From CAZXEJ01 sp964639895 (GTDB lineage Bacteria > Desulfobacterota_D > UBA1144 > Nemesobacterales > JADFKM01), in assembly GCA_964639895.1 (NCBI GenBank), contig CAZXEJ010000001.1, positions 62,001-126,000 of the forward strand: a stretch of DNA of 64,000 nt. Direction: 5' to 3'. How positions within the stretch are numbered: the stretch's first letter is position 1; each line of letters opens with the position of its first letter. Below are positions 44,814 through 52,952 of this stretch, in pieces. The notes beneath the pieces were generated by a model. That model was not told the DNA's origin. It made no database searches and saw nothing but the letters and a program-made list of their open reading frames with translations. The translations under genes were made by a program, and so were the position numbers.

Positions 44814-45104
44814 TCAGCCGTCCCTTCCGAAGTGCCTGCGTGCTATGGGATCGTCGTCGAGCTCGGAGACGAGGTAGCCCACCTCGTACTGGTTGTGTGG
44901 CCTGTAGTAGAGCCTCACGCCCTGGGGCGTCCTCATGTAGAACCCCTCGCGTACCGTGTGGTCGGGAAGCTCCACCTCGTAGACCGGCACGGCCACGGTG
45001 CCTCCGCCCAGGTTGACGGGCATCCTCTCCTCCCTCAGCTTCTCGACCCTGCGCGCGACGTCCCACACCTTGGGAAAGACCTGACCTTTCACTTCCACCT
45101 TCAT
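44814..45104 (-). CDS. Small protein of unknown function
   Basis: About 96 residues beginning MKVEVKGQVFPKVWDVARRV. The N-terminal strand-helix is followed by a beta-rich part with GGGTVAVPVYEVELP and GVRLYYRPHNQYEVGYL, and an acidic end. No signal peptide, membrane segment or cysteine. I do not recognise a family. The frame continues up to GTG 45155, ten bases after the stop of the zinc-ribbon gene, so the start is uncertain. ATG 45104 is chosen because upstream residues look unlike protein. It likely shares a transcript with the zinc-ribbon gene. Confidence 0.5.
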   Translation of the reverse strand: MKVEVKGQVFPKVWDVARRVEKLREERMPVNLGGGTVAVPVYEVELPDHTVREGFYMRTPQGVRLYYRPHNQYEVGYLVSELDDDPIARRHFGRDG

Positions 45105-45164
45105 CACCATGACGAACCAAACCGCTTCGGCTCTCTCGCCGCGCAGCCCGCACACCGTGGCGGA

Positions 45165-45566
45165 CTACGCCACTTCCGAGACTTCCACTCTAGTTATCAT
45201 CCCGATGCAGCTCAGTATCCTGTCCAGTTTCTCCCTTCTCTCGTGCACGCGGCTCACGCTCAGCCGCTCCCCGCACGACGGACAGCTCACCCCCTCGCGG
45301 GACTGCCGCTCGTTGAGCCAGCTCTCATCGCTCCACCCGCACCCCGCACACCGAAGCAGCACCTTGGCGTACCACGCAAGATGGGAGTAGAGGAGCTCGT
45401 TTATGCTCCTTACACGAAGAGAATCGGCCCACGTCACGAGGTCCTCGGCGAGCCGGCGCCTGTAGCGCTCGGGCACCTCCTCGAAGGAGCCCGAGTAGAT
45501 CACATCGTCGTCGACGAACACCCTGAACACTACCTCCACGGCCGCAGACCTCCTGCCACCAGCCAT
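45165..45566 (-). CDS. Zinc-ribbon protein of unknown function
   Basis: 133 residues from ATG 45566 (MAGGRRSAAVEVVFRVFVDD). The N-terminal half is strand/helix with EVPERYRRRLAEDLVTW. Then CAGCG (about 73-77) and CPSCGE (about 94-99) form a C4 zinc ribbon, with a basic helix RVHERREKLDRILS at the end. A DNA-, RNA- or protein-binding role is possible, but no family is recognised. There is no ribosome site: a promoter (45570-45598) places the transcript start at or next to the ATG, so the message is probably leaderless. The unknown 44814-45104 gene follows. Confidence 0.6.
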   Translation of the reverse strand: MAGGRRSAAVEVVFRVFVDDDVIYSGSFEEVPERYRRRLAEDLVTWADSLRVRSINELLYSHLAWYAKVLLRCAGCGWSDESWLNERQSREGVSCPSCGERLSVSRVHERREKLDRILSCIGMITRVEVSEVA

Positions 45567-45569
45567 ATC

Positions 45570-45598
45570 AAAATACACTTGTGTGAGGCCGTTTTCAA
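45570..45598 (-). promoter_or_regulatory. Promoter producing a leaderless mRNA for the zinc-ribbon gene
   Basis: Minus strand TTGAAA (45598-45593), exactly 17 bases, TATTTT (45575-45570). The ATG at 45566 begins only three bases after the -10 hexamer, so transcription must begin at about the start codon. Confidence 0.45.
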
Positions 45599-46052
45599 CC
45601 GCGGGAAGCGAGCCCTACATGCAACCTCTCCAGGCCACGCAGCTCCAGGGCCCGGACAGGTACGGGGAGGCGCGCAGCCGACGTGGCCAGAACGGCTGGG
45701 CGCACCGAGTGCGCACCTCCCCGATGGCCGCAAAGGCGCGCCTCGGCCGCCGGGCATGCAGCCCGGAGAGGTCGCCCGGGTCGCAATCCGCCTCCCTCTC
45801 CAGGGGCCGGCCGGCGAGGAGGCCACGGCCACCAAACCCACGGGTTCGCGGGACGGGCAACACGCAGCCCACCACCCCCAGCCGACTCGCCACTACACGG
45901 AACGCATGCACACCAAACCGCAGCCCATGCGGTACGTGCAGCGCACGCCCGCCGCATACGCTACCAAGGGACGCCGGGTCCGGAACGCACCCGCAGCCGG
46001 GCGCAAGCGTTGCTGCGCCGGCTCATGTGGCGGTCAACCGATTCTATTCTAT
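45599..46052. other. Non-coding gap between the zinc-ribbon gene and aroC
   Basis: About 450 bases, GC-rich, no gene, repeat or RNA element I can support. Confidence 0.45.
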
Positions 46053-47126
46053 TCAATCCACGCGGGAGAGCCTGGACGACAACAGGTGGTCCACCAGGAC
46101 GAGGTTCACCATCGCCTCTGCAATGGGTACGGCGCGCGGGCAGAGGCACGGGTCGTGGCGTCCCTTCACGACGAGCTCGCGCTTGCGGCCGTGGCGGTCG
46201 ACGGTGTGCTGTACGGAGGGAATCGACGAGGTTGGCTTTACGGCTATCCTCACCACCAACTCCTCGCCCGTAGTGATCCCACCGAGCAGGCCGCCTGCCC
46301 GGTTGGTCTTGAACCGCAGCCTGCCCTCGGCGTCGGCGTACATGAGGTCGTTTACCTGCGAGCCCCTCTTCTTTGCGGCCTCGAACCCCAGCCCGATCTC
46401 GAATCCCCTCACGCCACCTATGCTCATGAGAGCAGCCGCAAGGTCGGCGTCGAGCTTGTGGAACACCGGCTCGCCGAGCCCCGCCGGAAGACCGCGCGTC
46501 ACGACCTCTACCACCCCACCCACCGAGTCTCCCTGCGAGCGTACCTCCTCGATGAGCTCCACCATCCTGCGGGCGGCCTCCGCATCGGGACACCTCACCG
46601 GGTTGCGCTCGATCTCGGAGAGGTCCACCTTCCGGGCCACCACGTTGCCCACGCGGCGCACGAAACCCGTGGTAACCACCCCGTGGCGGGCGAGCAGCTT
46701 CTTGGCGATGGCTCCGGCGGCCACGCGGCCCACCGTCTCGCGGGCCGAGGCTCGTCCACCGCCACGCCAGTCACGGTGGCCGTACTTGGCCTCGTAGGTG
46801 AAATCGGCGTGGCCCGGCCTGTAGACGTCGCGTATGTCCTCGTAGGACTTCGATATGACGTCGCGGTTGTAGACCAGCATCGATATGGGAGTCCCTAAGG
46901 TCCTGCCCTCGAACACCCCCGACAGTATCTCGACCTCGTCGGGCTCCTTGCGCTGTGTGGTTATGACGCTCTGACCGGGACGGCGCCTGTCGAGCTCGAA
47001 CTGGATGTCGCTCTCGCTGAGCTCCAGTCCGGCCGGACAGCCGTCGACCACGACGCCCACGGCCCTACCGTGGGACTCGCCCCAGGTGGTGACGGTGAAG
47101 TAGCGGCCGAACGTGTTGCCGGGCAT
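46053..47126 (-). CDS. aroC: Chorismate synthase
   Basis: Final shikimate-pathway enzyme: removes phosphate from EPSP to give chorismate, using reduced FMN. 357 residues. Signatures: GESHGRAVGVVVDGCPAGL (about 16-34), RPGHADFTYEAKYGHRDWRGGGRASARET (about 102-130) and the C-terminal RHDPCLCPRAVPIAEAM. All three PROSITE-type regions are intact. ATG 47126 has no ribosome site and coincides with the transcript start predicted from the promoter at 47133-47161, implying leaderless translation. It is divergent from the cyclic-nucleotide phosphodiesterase gene. Confidence 0.96.
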   Translation of the reverse strand: MPGNTFGRYFTVTTWGESHGRAVGVVVDGCPAGLELSESDIQFELDRRRPGQSVITTQRKEPDEVEILSGVFEGRTLGTPISMLVYNRDVISKSYEDIRDVYRPGHADFTYEAKYGHRDWRGGGRASARETVGRVAAGAIAKKLLARHGVVTTGFVRRVGNVVARKVDLSEIERNPVRCPDAEAARRMVELIEEVRSQGDSVGGVVEVVTRGLPAGLGEPVFHKLDADLAAALMSIGGVRGFEIGLGFEAAKKRGSQVNDLMYADAEGRLRFKTNRAGGLLGGITTGEELVVRIAVKPTSSIPSVQHTVDRHGRKRELVVKGRHDPCLCPRAVPIAEAMVNLVLVDHLLSSRLSRVD

Positions 47127-47132
47127 GCTCAA

Positions 47133-47161
47133 ATTCTATACCACGGGCGGCGGCGTTTCAA
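47133..47161 (-). promoter_or_regulatory. Promoter of aroC giving a leaderless transcript
   Basis: Minus strand TTGAAA (47161-47156), exactly 17 bases, TAGAAT (47138-47133; five of six match). Six bases later is the A of the aroC ATG (47126), the usual +1 position. Confidence 0.6.
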
Positions 47162-47216
47162 CGACCCCGCCGGCACCGAGGGCGGCGGTGCGCTATTGCC
47201 ATCGCGCGCGGGGATC

Positions 47217-47228
47217 CTTAATATTAAG
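47217..47228. promoter_or_regulatory. Palindrome CTTAATATTAAG, possible operator
   Basis: A perfect 12-base AT-rich palindrome in otherwise GC-rich DNA, in the divergent region between aroC and the phosphodiesterase gene, 41 bases before the latter's ATG. It could be an operator or part of its promoter (TATTAA). Confidence 0.35.
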
Positions 47229-47269
47229 AGCGTGGAAAGGGGAACCTCCCAACGCACGACCCGCCTGCC

Positions 47270-48043
47270 ATGAGGATCCATATTCTAGGCTGTTCAGGCT
47301 CACAGACGACGGGCTCCGGTACGACCTCCATCCTCGTTGACGACACCCTGCTCGTAGACGCCGGCACGGCCGCCGTCGACGTCCCGCACTCGACGCGGCT
47401 CGGGCTGAGCGGCGTCGTGCTTACCCACGCCCACCTCGACCACGTGTGCGGGCTCGCCTTCCTGCTCGACTCCCGGCACGCCCGGGACGGTCGTACGCTG
47501 CCCCTTGCAGCCTCACCGAGCACGATCGAGGCGCTGAGAGACCACCTGTTCAACGACCTCATCTGGCCCGATCTCACGAGGCTTCCCACCCCCGCCCGCC
47601 CGGCGATCACCTACGTCTCCCTGCCGCCATGCGAGCCGCACTCATTGTGCGGCTACACGGTCACGGCCGTTCCCGTCGACCACTCCATCCCCACCGTCGG
47701 CCTCATCCTGTCCGACGGCCGCTCGGCCGTGGCCTTCTCATCCGACACCGGCCCCACGGAGAAATTCTGGGAGGCCGTGGGCGGCGACCCCTCCGTGAGG
47801 GCGCTCATCGTGGAGTGCTCCTTCCCGAACGAGATGGAGCGCGAGGCCGTGGCGACGGACCACCTTACGCCGAGGATGCTGGGAAGGGAACTTGCCAAAT
47901 GCACCCGCCCCGGGATGGAGGTCTACGTGACCCACCTGAAACCCCCCTACAGGGAGCGCATAGCGCGTGAGCTGATGGAGCTCAGTCTGAAGACGGGGAT
48001 GGAGCTTACGTTGCTGAGGGACGGCATGACGATCGACGTCTAG
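47270..48043 (+). CDS. Metallo-beta-lactamase-fold cyclic-nucleotide phosphodiesterase (class II-like)
   Basis: 257 residues with the MBL-fold zinc motif THAHLDHVCGL (about 51-61), a downstream His in VPVDHSIPT, SSDTGPTEKFWE (Asp ligand) and a final His in VTHLKPP. The HAHLDH form with the SDTGPT segment is what I remember of class II cAMP phosphodiesterases (yeast PDE1, Vibrio CpdP). It should open cAMP to AMP in the cytoplasm. There is no signal peptide. The adenylate cyclase gene begins 57 bases downstream in the same direction, which supports a cAMP role. Other MBL hydrolases of this subgroup are possible. Confidence 0.75.
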   Translation: MRIHILGCSGSQTTGSGTTSILVDDTLLVDAGTAAVDVPHSTRLGLSGVVLTHAHLDHVCGLAFLLDSRHARDGRTLPLAASPSTIEALRDHLFNDLIWPDLTRLPTPARPAITYVSLPPCEPHSLCGYTVTAVPVDHSIPTVGLILSDGRSAVAFSSDTGPTEKFWEAVGGDPSVRALIVECSFPNEMEREAVATDHLTPRMLGRELAKCTRPGMEVYVTHLKPPYRERIARELMELSLKTGMELTLLRDGMTIDV

Positions 48044-48100
48044 CGCACGGCAAGGGCGCCGTGGGAAGGCCGCCAGGGGAGTGCGGCGCACGAGGATACG

Positions 48101-50254
48101 ATGGTCCGAGGACGAAGCGAGACCAGCCGAGGACGAAGGGCGCTCGCCGCGGCGCTTCTGGCTGGTGCCGTGGGCGCGCTGCTGGGCGCTGCCCTATACG
48201 TGCTCAATCCCCAGCCGCTCTATGAGATCGACCGCCGTCTCGTCGACGAGAGGCAGAGGCTGCGGGGCCCCCGCCGGCCCCCCGCCGAGGTGGTGCTCGT
48301 GGCCATCGACGAGAAGAGCATCAACCGCTACGGGCGCTGGCCGTGGCCGAGGAGCCGCGTGGCGTCGCTCATCGAAAGGATAGCCAAAGCCGGGGCCAAG
48401 ACGATCGCCCTCGACGTCGTCTTCTCCGAGCCTGCCACTCCCGCCGAGGACGGCGCCCTCGCCGAGGCCGTAGCACGGGCGGGCAACGTGGTGCTGGGCT
48501 ACTTCTTCCGCGACGACGCCTCCTCACCTCCTCCCGCCGAGGCGCTCGAGCAGCTCAAGAGGAGCGCCGTCAGGATAACCCTCGGCGAGCTCGACCGGCC
48601 GCCGCTCGGCTTTCCGGACGTCGAACTGAACATACCTTCGCTCGGGCGCGGGGCCTCGGCGATGGGGTTTTTCAACTTCCCCACGGCCGATCCGGACGGC
48701 CTCCTCAGGAGGTCACTCCTTGTGGCGTCGTTCCGTGGAGCCATATACCCTTCGCTCGCCCTTGCGGCGGCAAGCAGCTTCGTCGGCGGGTCCCCGGCGA
48801 TGCGAGCCGGCCCCCGCCGGGGGGTGGAGGGGTTCGTGCTGGGCAGCCTCCAGGTAACGACCACACCCCACGGCGAGCTCGTGCTCAACTACTACGGTCC
48901 CGCGGGCTCGCTCCCCACGGTGAGCGCAGCCGATGTGCTCGACGGAACCTTCGTCGGCGACACCCTTGCGGGAAGGCTCGTATTGGTCGGGGCCACGGAG
49001 ACGGGCATAGCCGACACGCGGGCGACCCCCCTTGAGCCGTTCATGCCTGGCGTGGAGGTGCAGGCCACGGCCGCCGCCAACATCTTGGACGGCTCCTTCC
49101 TCGTAGAGGGCCCGGCGTCGCGCATCGCCGACTACGCGGCTCTCGTCGTGCTGCCGCTCGCCCTGGGCCTTGTGCTCGCCTTCGTGCCGTCTACCCCCGT
49201 CGGCGCGACGGTCTGGCTCGCCGCGCTCGCACTGGAGGCAACGGCGGGCTACTGGCTGTTCCGCGCATTCAACCTTTCGACGACGGCCCTCTATCCGGCG
49301 CTCTCGCTCACGGCGGCGTTCGTTCTCTTCGAGAGCTACCGCAACGTCGCTCTGGAGAGGAGGCGTCGGTACCTGCGGCGCGCCTTCTCCACCTACCTGG
49401 CCCCGGAGCTCGTCCGCAGGCTCGTCGAGGACCCCGACCGCCTGCGCCTGGGGGGACGGACGGCCGAGGTGACGGTGCTTTTCTGTGACGTGCGCGGTTT
49501 CACCAGACTCGCCGAGAGCCTCTCGGCCGAGGAGACGGTCGAGCTGCTCAACTCGATGCTCGGCCCCCTGAGCCGGATCGTGATGAACGAGGGCGGAATG
49601 CTCGACAAGTACCTGGGCGACGGCCTGATGGCCGTCTTCGGGGCCCCCATCGAGGTGGAGGACCACGCGCGGCGGGCCTGCAGGGCGGCCCTCGAGATGG
49701 CGGCCGCCGTCGAGCGGCTCAACGAAGAGCGCGCAGGGCGCGGACTGGCACCACTGCGGCTGGGCATAGGCATCAGCACCGGGCGCGCCGTCGTGGGCAA
49801 CATCGGGGCCGACGTGAGGTTCGACTTCACCGCCGTGGGCGATGCCGTCAACGTGGCCTCACGCCTGGAGGAGCTCTCGAAGCACTACGGGGCCACGATC
49901 GTCGTAAGCGAATCCACCCGCGAGGCCCTCGGCGACGGGGAATTCACTGCGAGGCGGCTCGATACGGTGAGGCTCAGGGGGCGGCGTCGGCCGGTGGCCG
50001 TCTACGAGATAGTGCCTACAGGAGACGCCGCCCGCAGGGCCGAGAGGTTCGAGAGGGCAAGGCTTCTCTATACGGAGAAGAGGTTTGGCGAAGCGCTGGC
50101 GCTGTTCCGGGCCATAGTGGAAGACGACCCCTCGGACGGCCCAGCGTTGCTATACGTGCGAAGGTGCGAACGCCTGATCGAGAACCCGCCCTCGCCGGAG
50201 TGGGACGCGGTGTTTGAGGCCGAAGCGGAAGAAAGTTTCCCCGAGACCACATAG
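48101..50254 (+). CDS. CHASE2-domain class III adenylate cyclase
   Basis: 717 residues: membrane helix (about 14-36), an extracytoplasmic CHASE2 sensor domain (about 40-340, with VLVAIDEKSINRYGRWPWPR and DVVFSEP), three membrane helices (about 345-415), a class III cyclase domain (about 450-640) and a C-terminal TPR-like tail. Both metal Asp residues are present (FCDVRGFT, D463; KYLGDG, near 507). So are the ATP-selecting Lys in DKYLGD and Asp in RFDFT, and the Asn/Arg pair in GDAVNVASRLE. It should therefore be active and specific for cAMP. CHASE2 senses an unknown periplasmic signal. It sits between the phosphodiesterase and the TPR-barrel/FecR genes. Confidence 0.93.
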   Translation: MVRGRSETSRGRRALAAALLAGAVGALLGAALYVLNPQPLYEIDRRLVDERQRLRGPRRPPAEVVLVAIDEKSINRYGRWPWPRSRVASLIERIAKAGAKTIALDVVFSEPATPAEDGALAEAVARAGNVVLGYFFRDDASSPPPAEALEQLKRSAVRITLGELDRPPLGFPDVELNIPSLGRGASAMGFFNFPTADPDGLLRRSLLVASFRGAIYPSLALAAASSFVGGSPAMRAGPRRGVEGFVLGSLQVTTTPHGELVLNYYGPAGSLPTVSAADVLDGTFVGDTLAGRLVLVGATETGIADTRATPLEPFMPGVEVQATAAANILDGSFLVEGPASRIADYAALVVLPLALGLVLAFVPSTPVGATVWLAALALEATAGYWLFRAFNLSTTALYPALSLTAAFVLFESYRNVALERRRRYLRRAFSTYLAPELVRRLVEDPDRLRLGGRTAEVTVLFCDVRGFTRLAESLSAEETVELLNSMLGPLSRIVMNEGGMLDKYLGDGLMAVFGAPIEVEDHARRACRAALEMAAAVERLNEERAGRGLAPLRLGIGISTGRAVVGNIGADVRFDFTAVGDAVNVASRLEELSKHYGATIVVSESTREALGDGEFTARRLDTVRLRGRRRPVAVYEIVPTGDAARRAERFERARLLYTEKRFGEALALFRAIVEDDPSDGPALLYVRRCERLIENPPSPEWDAVFEAEAEESFPETT

Positions 50255-50408
50255 AGCCCCGGGGCAAGAAACGCCGTTACAGGACGTTACGTGACGAAGC
50301 GGAGAAAATGCCTTACCCATGCGTTTTAACTCGCTTGCATCATAACATATCCAATCTCCAGCGCACGAGATGGACGGAGGGGACCGGAATTAAAGGACAC
50401 AATTAACT

Positions 50409-50463
50409 TTTGGTCCAAATCGCCTATCCCGTATTGACATTTGATCAAAAAAGGCTGTACAAT
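50409..50463 (+). promoter_or_regulatory. Promoter with two palindromes ahead of the TPR-barrel gene
   Basis: TTGACA (50434-50439), 18 bases, TACAAT (50458-50463): a near-consensus promoter. The palindrome TTTGATCAAA (50440-50449) fills the spacer, and a related TTTGG-T-CCAAA (50409-50419) lies 30 bases upstream, centre to centre. This arrangement suits repressor control. The predicted transcript begins about 50 bases before ATG 50523. Confidence 0.55.
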
Positions 50464-50522
50464 GTGGGGGAAGTCCGTCCCCGTAGGGCGACAGGCGGGG
50501 AAGTGGTGCGAGAAGGGATGAG

Positions 50523-52049
50523 ATGAAGAGACTCCATCTGCTTACGACCGCCGCACTACTAGCCGGCATGCTTGCCGCCCTACCACTCCATGCCCAAGAA
50601 CCCCCGGCCGGGAGAGCCTACGAGACCCGCCTCAACAAGGCTTTGGCGGCCTACTACCGGCACAACTACGAGCAGGCGGCCTCGCTGCTCGAGACGCTGC
50701 TCGAGGCCAATCCCGACGATGTCGCCGCTACCCACTACATGGGGCTAGTGCTCTACAAGTTTGGCCGCTACGACGAGGCTATCGGATTTCTCGAGCGGGC
50801 TCGTCGACTCGATCCGTCGCTTCCCGCGATAGAGCTAGACATAGGTCTTGCGCGCCTCAAGCAGGGACACTACGAGGAGGCCCTCGAGGCACTTCGGCAC
50901 GCACAGAAAAAGCTTCCCGCAAGCGGATTCGTGGCGTTCAATATCGGCTACACGCTGTTTCTCCTAGACCGCTACGAGGAAGCCTTGGTCGAGCTACGCC
51001 GGGCGCGGCGACTGGACGCCGATTTCAGCGTCCCATCGCTCTTCTACGAAGGGCTCTCCCTATATCACCTCGGCCGCTACCCCTCAGCGCTGGCCACGCT
51101 CCGCGACGTCCGCCGCCGGGGTGCAGGAACACCGTTCGGCATTTCCGCCGCTAGCTACATCGCCACACTCGAGCTGCTGACCAAGCCCTACTACGGCGCC
51201 CTTTCCACAGGTTACCAGTTCGACACCAATGTCGTCCTTGAGCCTGACGCGATCGAGATAACCGACGAGCAGGACAGCCGCTGGTTTGCAAACTTCACCG
51301 TCGCCTGGAGGCCCGTGCTCAAGGACGACTACGAGCTCAAGGCCTCCTGGAACACATACTTCTCCCTCCACGCCGACATCGAGCAGCTTAACCTGCAGGC
51401 CCATCGCTTCGACATCACCAGCACCAAACGCACCACCCTCGGCCGCTACCCGGCGGCCTTCACCTTCAACTACTTCTACAACTTCGTCCTCGTCGACGGT
51501 TCCCCGGCCGACGAGCTGTTCTCCCAGACGCACGCCGTCTCACAGTCGTTGAGCGTCGCCTGGGCCAAGCACATCTCGACCGAGGTGGCGGCCGAGCTTC
51601 GCTTCGACAACTTCAAGGAGTTCCCCGAGCGTGACGCCGTCCGGGCTACTTTCACCGTTGCCGAATCCATCCTGCTGAGGCGGGGGCTCACGCTGCTGCG
51701 CCCCGGTGTGACGGCATCGTTCAACTTCGCAGACGATATCGCTGGCAGGCGCAACTTCGACCAGGCCCTGGGCGGTGTGTTCATCGAGACCACTTCCTAC
51801 ATGCCGTGGGAGCTCACCCTGTTCGCCCGCCTACACTACTACGCCGCTTCCTATTACAACGACCCCTTCGACAGGGTGGACAACCAGCTCGGCCTCAAGG
51901 TGGTCGTCTCACGCAGGCTCTACCGGACGGTCTCGCTCGACCTCGGCTGGGAGAACGTCTCCAACTTCTCCAGCAGCGACTTTCCCGGCCCCGAGCCGTT
52001 CGAATATTTCCGCAACATCTTCTCGGCCACTTTGTCCGCACGTTTTTAG
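50523..52049 (+). CDS. TPR protein with C-terminal outer-membrane beta-barrel
   Basis: 508 residues: signal peptide (about 1-24, ending LPLHAQ), six or so TPR units (about 35-225; for example YDEAIGFLERARRLDP and YEEALEALRHAQKKLP), then about 280 residues of alternating aromatic/polar beta strands. It ends in SATLSARF, a C-terminal Phe as used by the BAM machinery. The architecture recalls surface-assembly (Slam-like) and polysaccharide-export barrels. I infer an outer-membrane barrel with a periplasmic TPR platform; cargo or ligand unknown. It is followed by the FecR-domain gene 29 bases downstream. Confidence 0.82.
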   Translation: MKRLHLLTTAALLAGMLAALPLHAQEPPAGRAYETRLNKALAAYYRHNYEQAASLLETLLEANPDDVAATHYMGLVLYKFGRYDEAIGFLERARRLDPSLPAIELDIGLARLKQGHYEEALEALRHAQKKLPASGFVAFNIGYTLFLLDRYEEALVELRRARRLDADFSVPSLFYEGLSLYHLGRYPSALATLRDVRRRGAGTPFGISAASYIATLELLTKPYYGALSTGYQFDTNVVLEPDAIEITDEQDSRWFANFTVAWRPVLKDDYELKASWNTYFSLHADIEQLNLQAHRFDITSTKRTTLGRYPAAFTFNYFYNFVLVDGSPADELFSQTHAVSQSLSVAWAKHISTEVAAELRFDNFKEFPERDAVRATFTVAESILLRRGLTLLRPGVTASFNFADDIAGRRNFDQALGGVFIETTSYMPWELTLFARLHYYAASYYNDPFDRVDNQLGLKVVVSRRLYRTVSLDLGWENVSNFSSSDFPGPEPFEYFRNIFSATLSARF

Positions 52050-52078
52050 CATTATATTTAACGGTTAGGAGGGCGTAA

Positions 52079-52927
52079 GTGCGTAACTCATCCGTCCTGG
52101 CTTCGGCTGGGGTGATAGTGTGTATTATCCTCTGCGTCGCAACCGCTGGGCGCGCCCACGCCCAACAGCGGGGAGACGCCGTGGGTGTGGTCACGGTGAC
52201 CGTGGGCGCCGTATCGGTGGAGAGCAACGGCCTCGTGGAGCGCGTGGTGCCGGGCTCCGCCGTCTACGTGGGAGACGTCTTCAGGACGGGTGAGGACTCG
52301 GCGCTCAACATCATGCTCGACGACGACACGTTGCTCACACTGGGCGCCGACGCTGAATTGGAGATCACTCGGTTCATCTACAACCCCGCGGCCGAGAGGA
52401 ACTCGACGTTCAGGGTGCTGAAAGGCATCCTCAAGGCCGTCGTGGAGAGATTCGCCGCGGGCCCCTCGGAAGTGAGGTTTGTGACGCCGCGCGGTGTGGC
52501 CGGCATAAAGGGTACCGTGCTGTATGTCGACGCCGACCGCGGTGTGTTCTACGTATTGGAGGGTACGGTGCATGTACGGGGCACCGCCCCCCAAGCCGCC
52601 GAGGTGGTGCTTACGAGCGGCACCTATACGGTGATCCCCGAAGGAGGTTCGCCCTCCAGTCCGGCCGCGGCAGACGACGAACTGAGAGAGGGCTTCGAGA
52701 AGGCCACACACGTCGAGCCGACGCCCGGTGCTCAAGACCCCTCGAGGGAGGAAGACTACCCCGGCAGCGAGGCGGGCGACGACTATTCCAAGACGTTCGA
52801 GGGCGGAAGCGCCGGCTGGCTCGCAAGCAACCTTCCGCTGAGGCCGCCCGTGGACCTGTTGCCGAGCGTGGACGTACACAACAGGGCGCTGGTCGAGGTG
52901 GTGATACCCACGCCGCCCGGACCCTGA
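52079..52927 (+). CDS. FecR-domain periplasmic protein
   Basis: 282 residues: N-terminal signal peptide/anchor (about 8-28, ending GRAHAQ). A FecR domain follows (about 35-170): G-x-V-x-V-x-x-G, VVPGSAVYVGDVFRTGEDS, MLDDDTLLTLGADAELEI, VRFVTPRGVAGIKGTV and VLEGTVHV. The remainder is an acidic, Pro-rich, probably disordered tail. In other systems FecR domains relay outer-membrane signals. No sigma or anti-sigma gene is adjacent, so here it probably works with the TPR barrel upstream or the CHASE2 cyclase (inference). GTG 52079 has GGAGG six bases upstream. Confidence 0.88.
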   Translation: MRNSSVLASAGVIVCIILCVATAGRAHAQQRGDAVGVVTVTVGAVSVESNGLVERVVPGSAVYVGDVFRTGEDSALNIMLDDDTLLTLGADAELEITRFIYNPAAERNSTFRVLKGILKAVVERFAAGPSEVRFVTPRGVAGIKGTVLYVDADRGVFYVLEGTVHVRGTAPQAAEVVLTSGTYTVIPEGGSPSSPAAADDELREGFEKATHVEPTPGAQDPSREEDYPGSEAGDDYSKTFEGGSAGWLASNLPLRPPVDLLPSVDVHNRALVEVVIPTPPGP

Positions 52928-52952
52928 GGGCGCCGCGACAGAGTGAGGAGAG

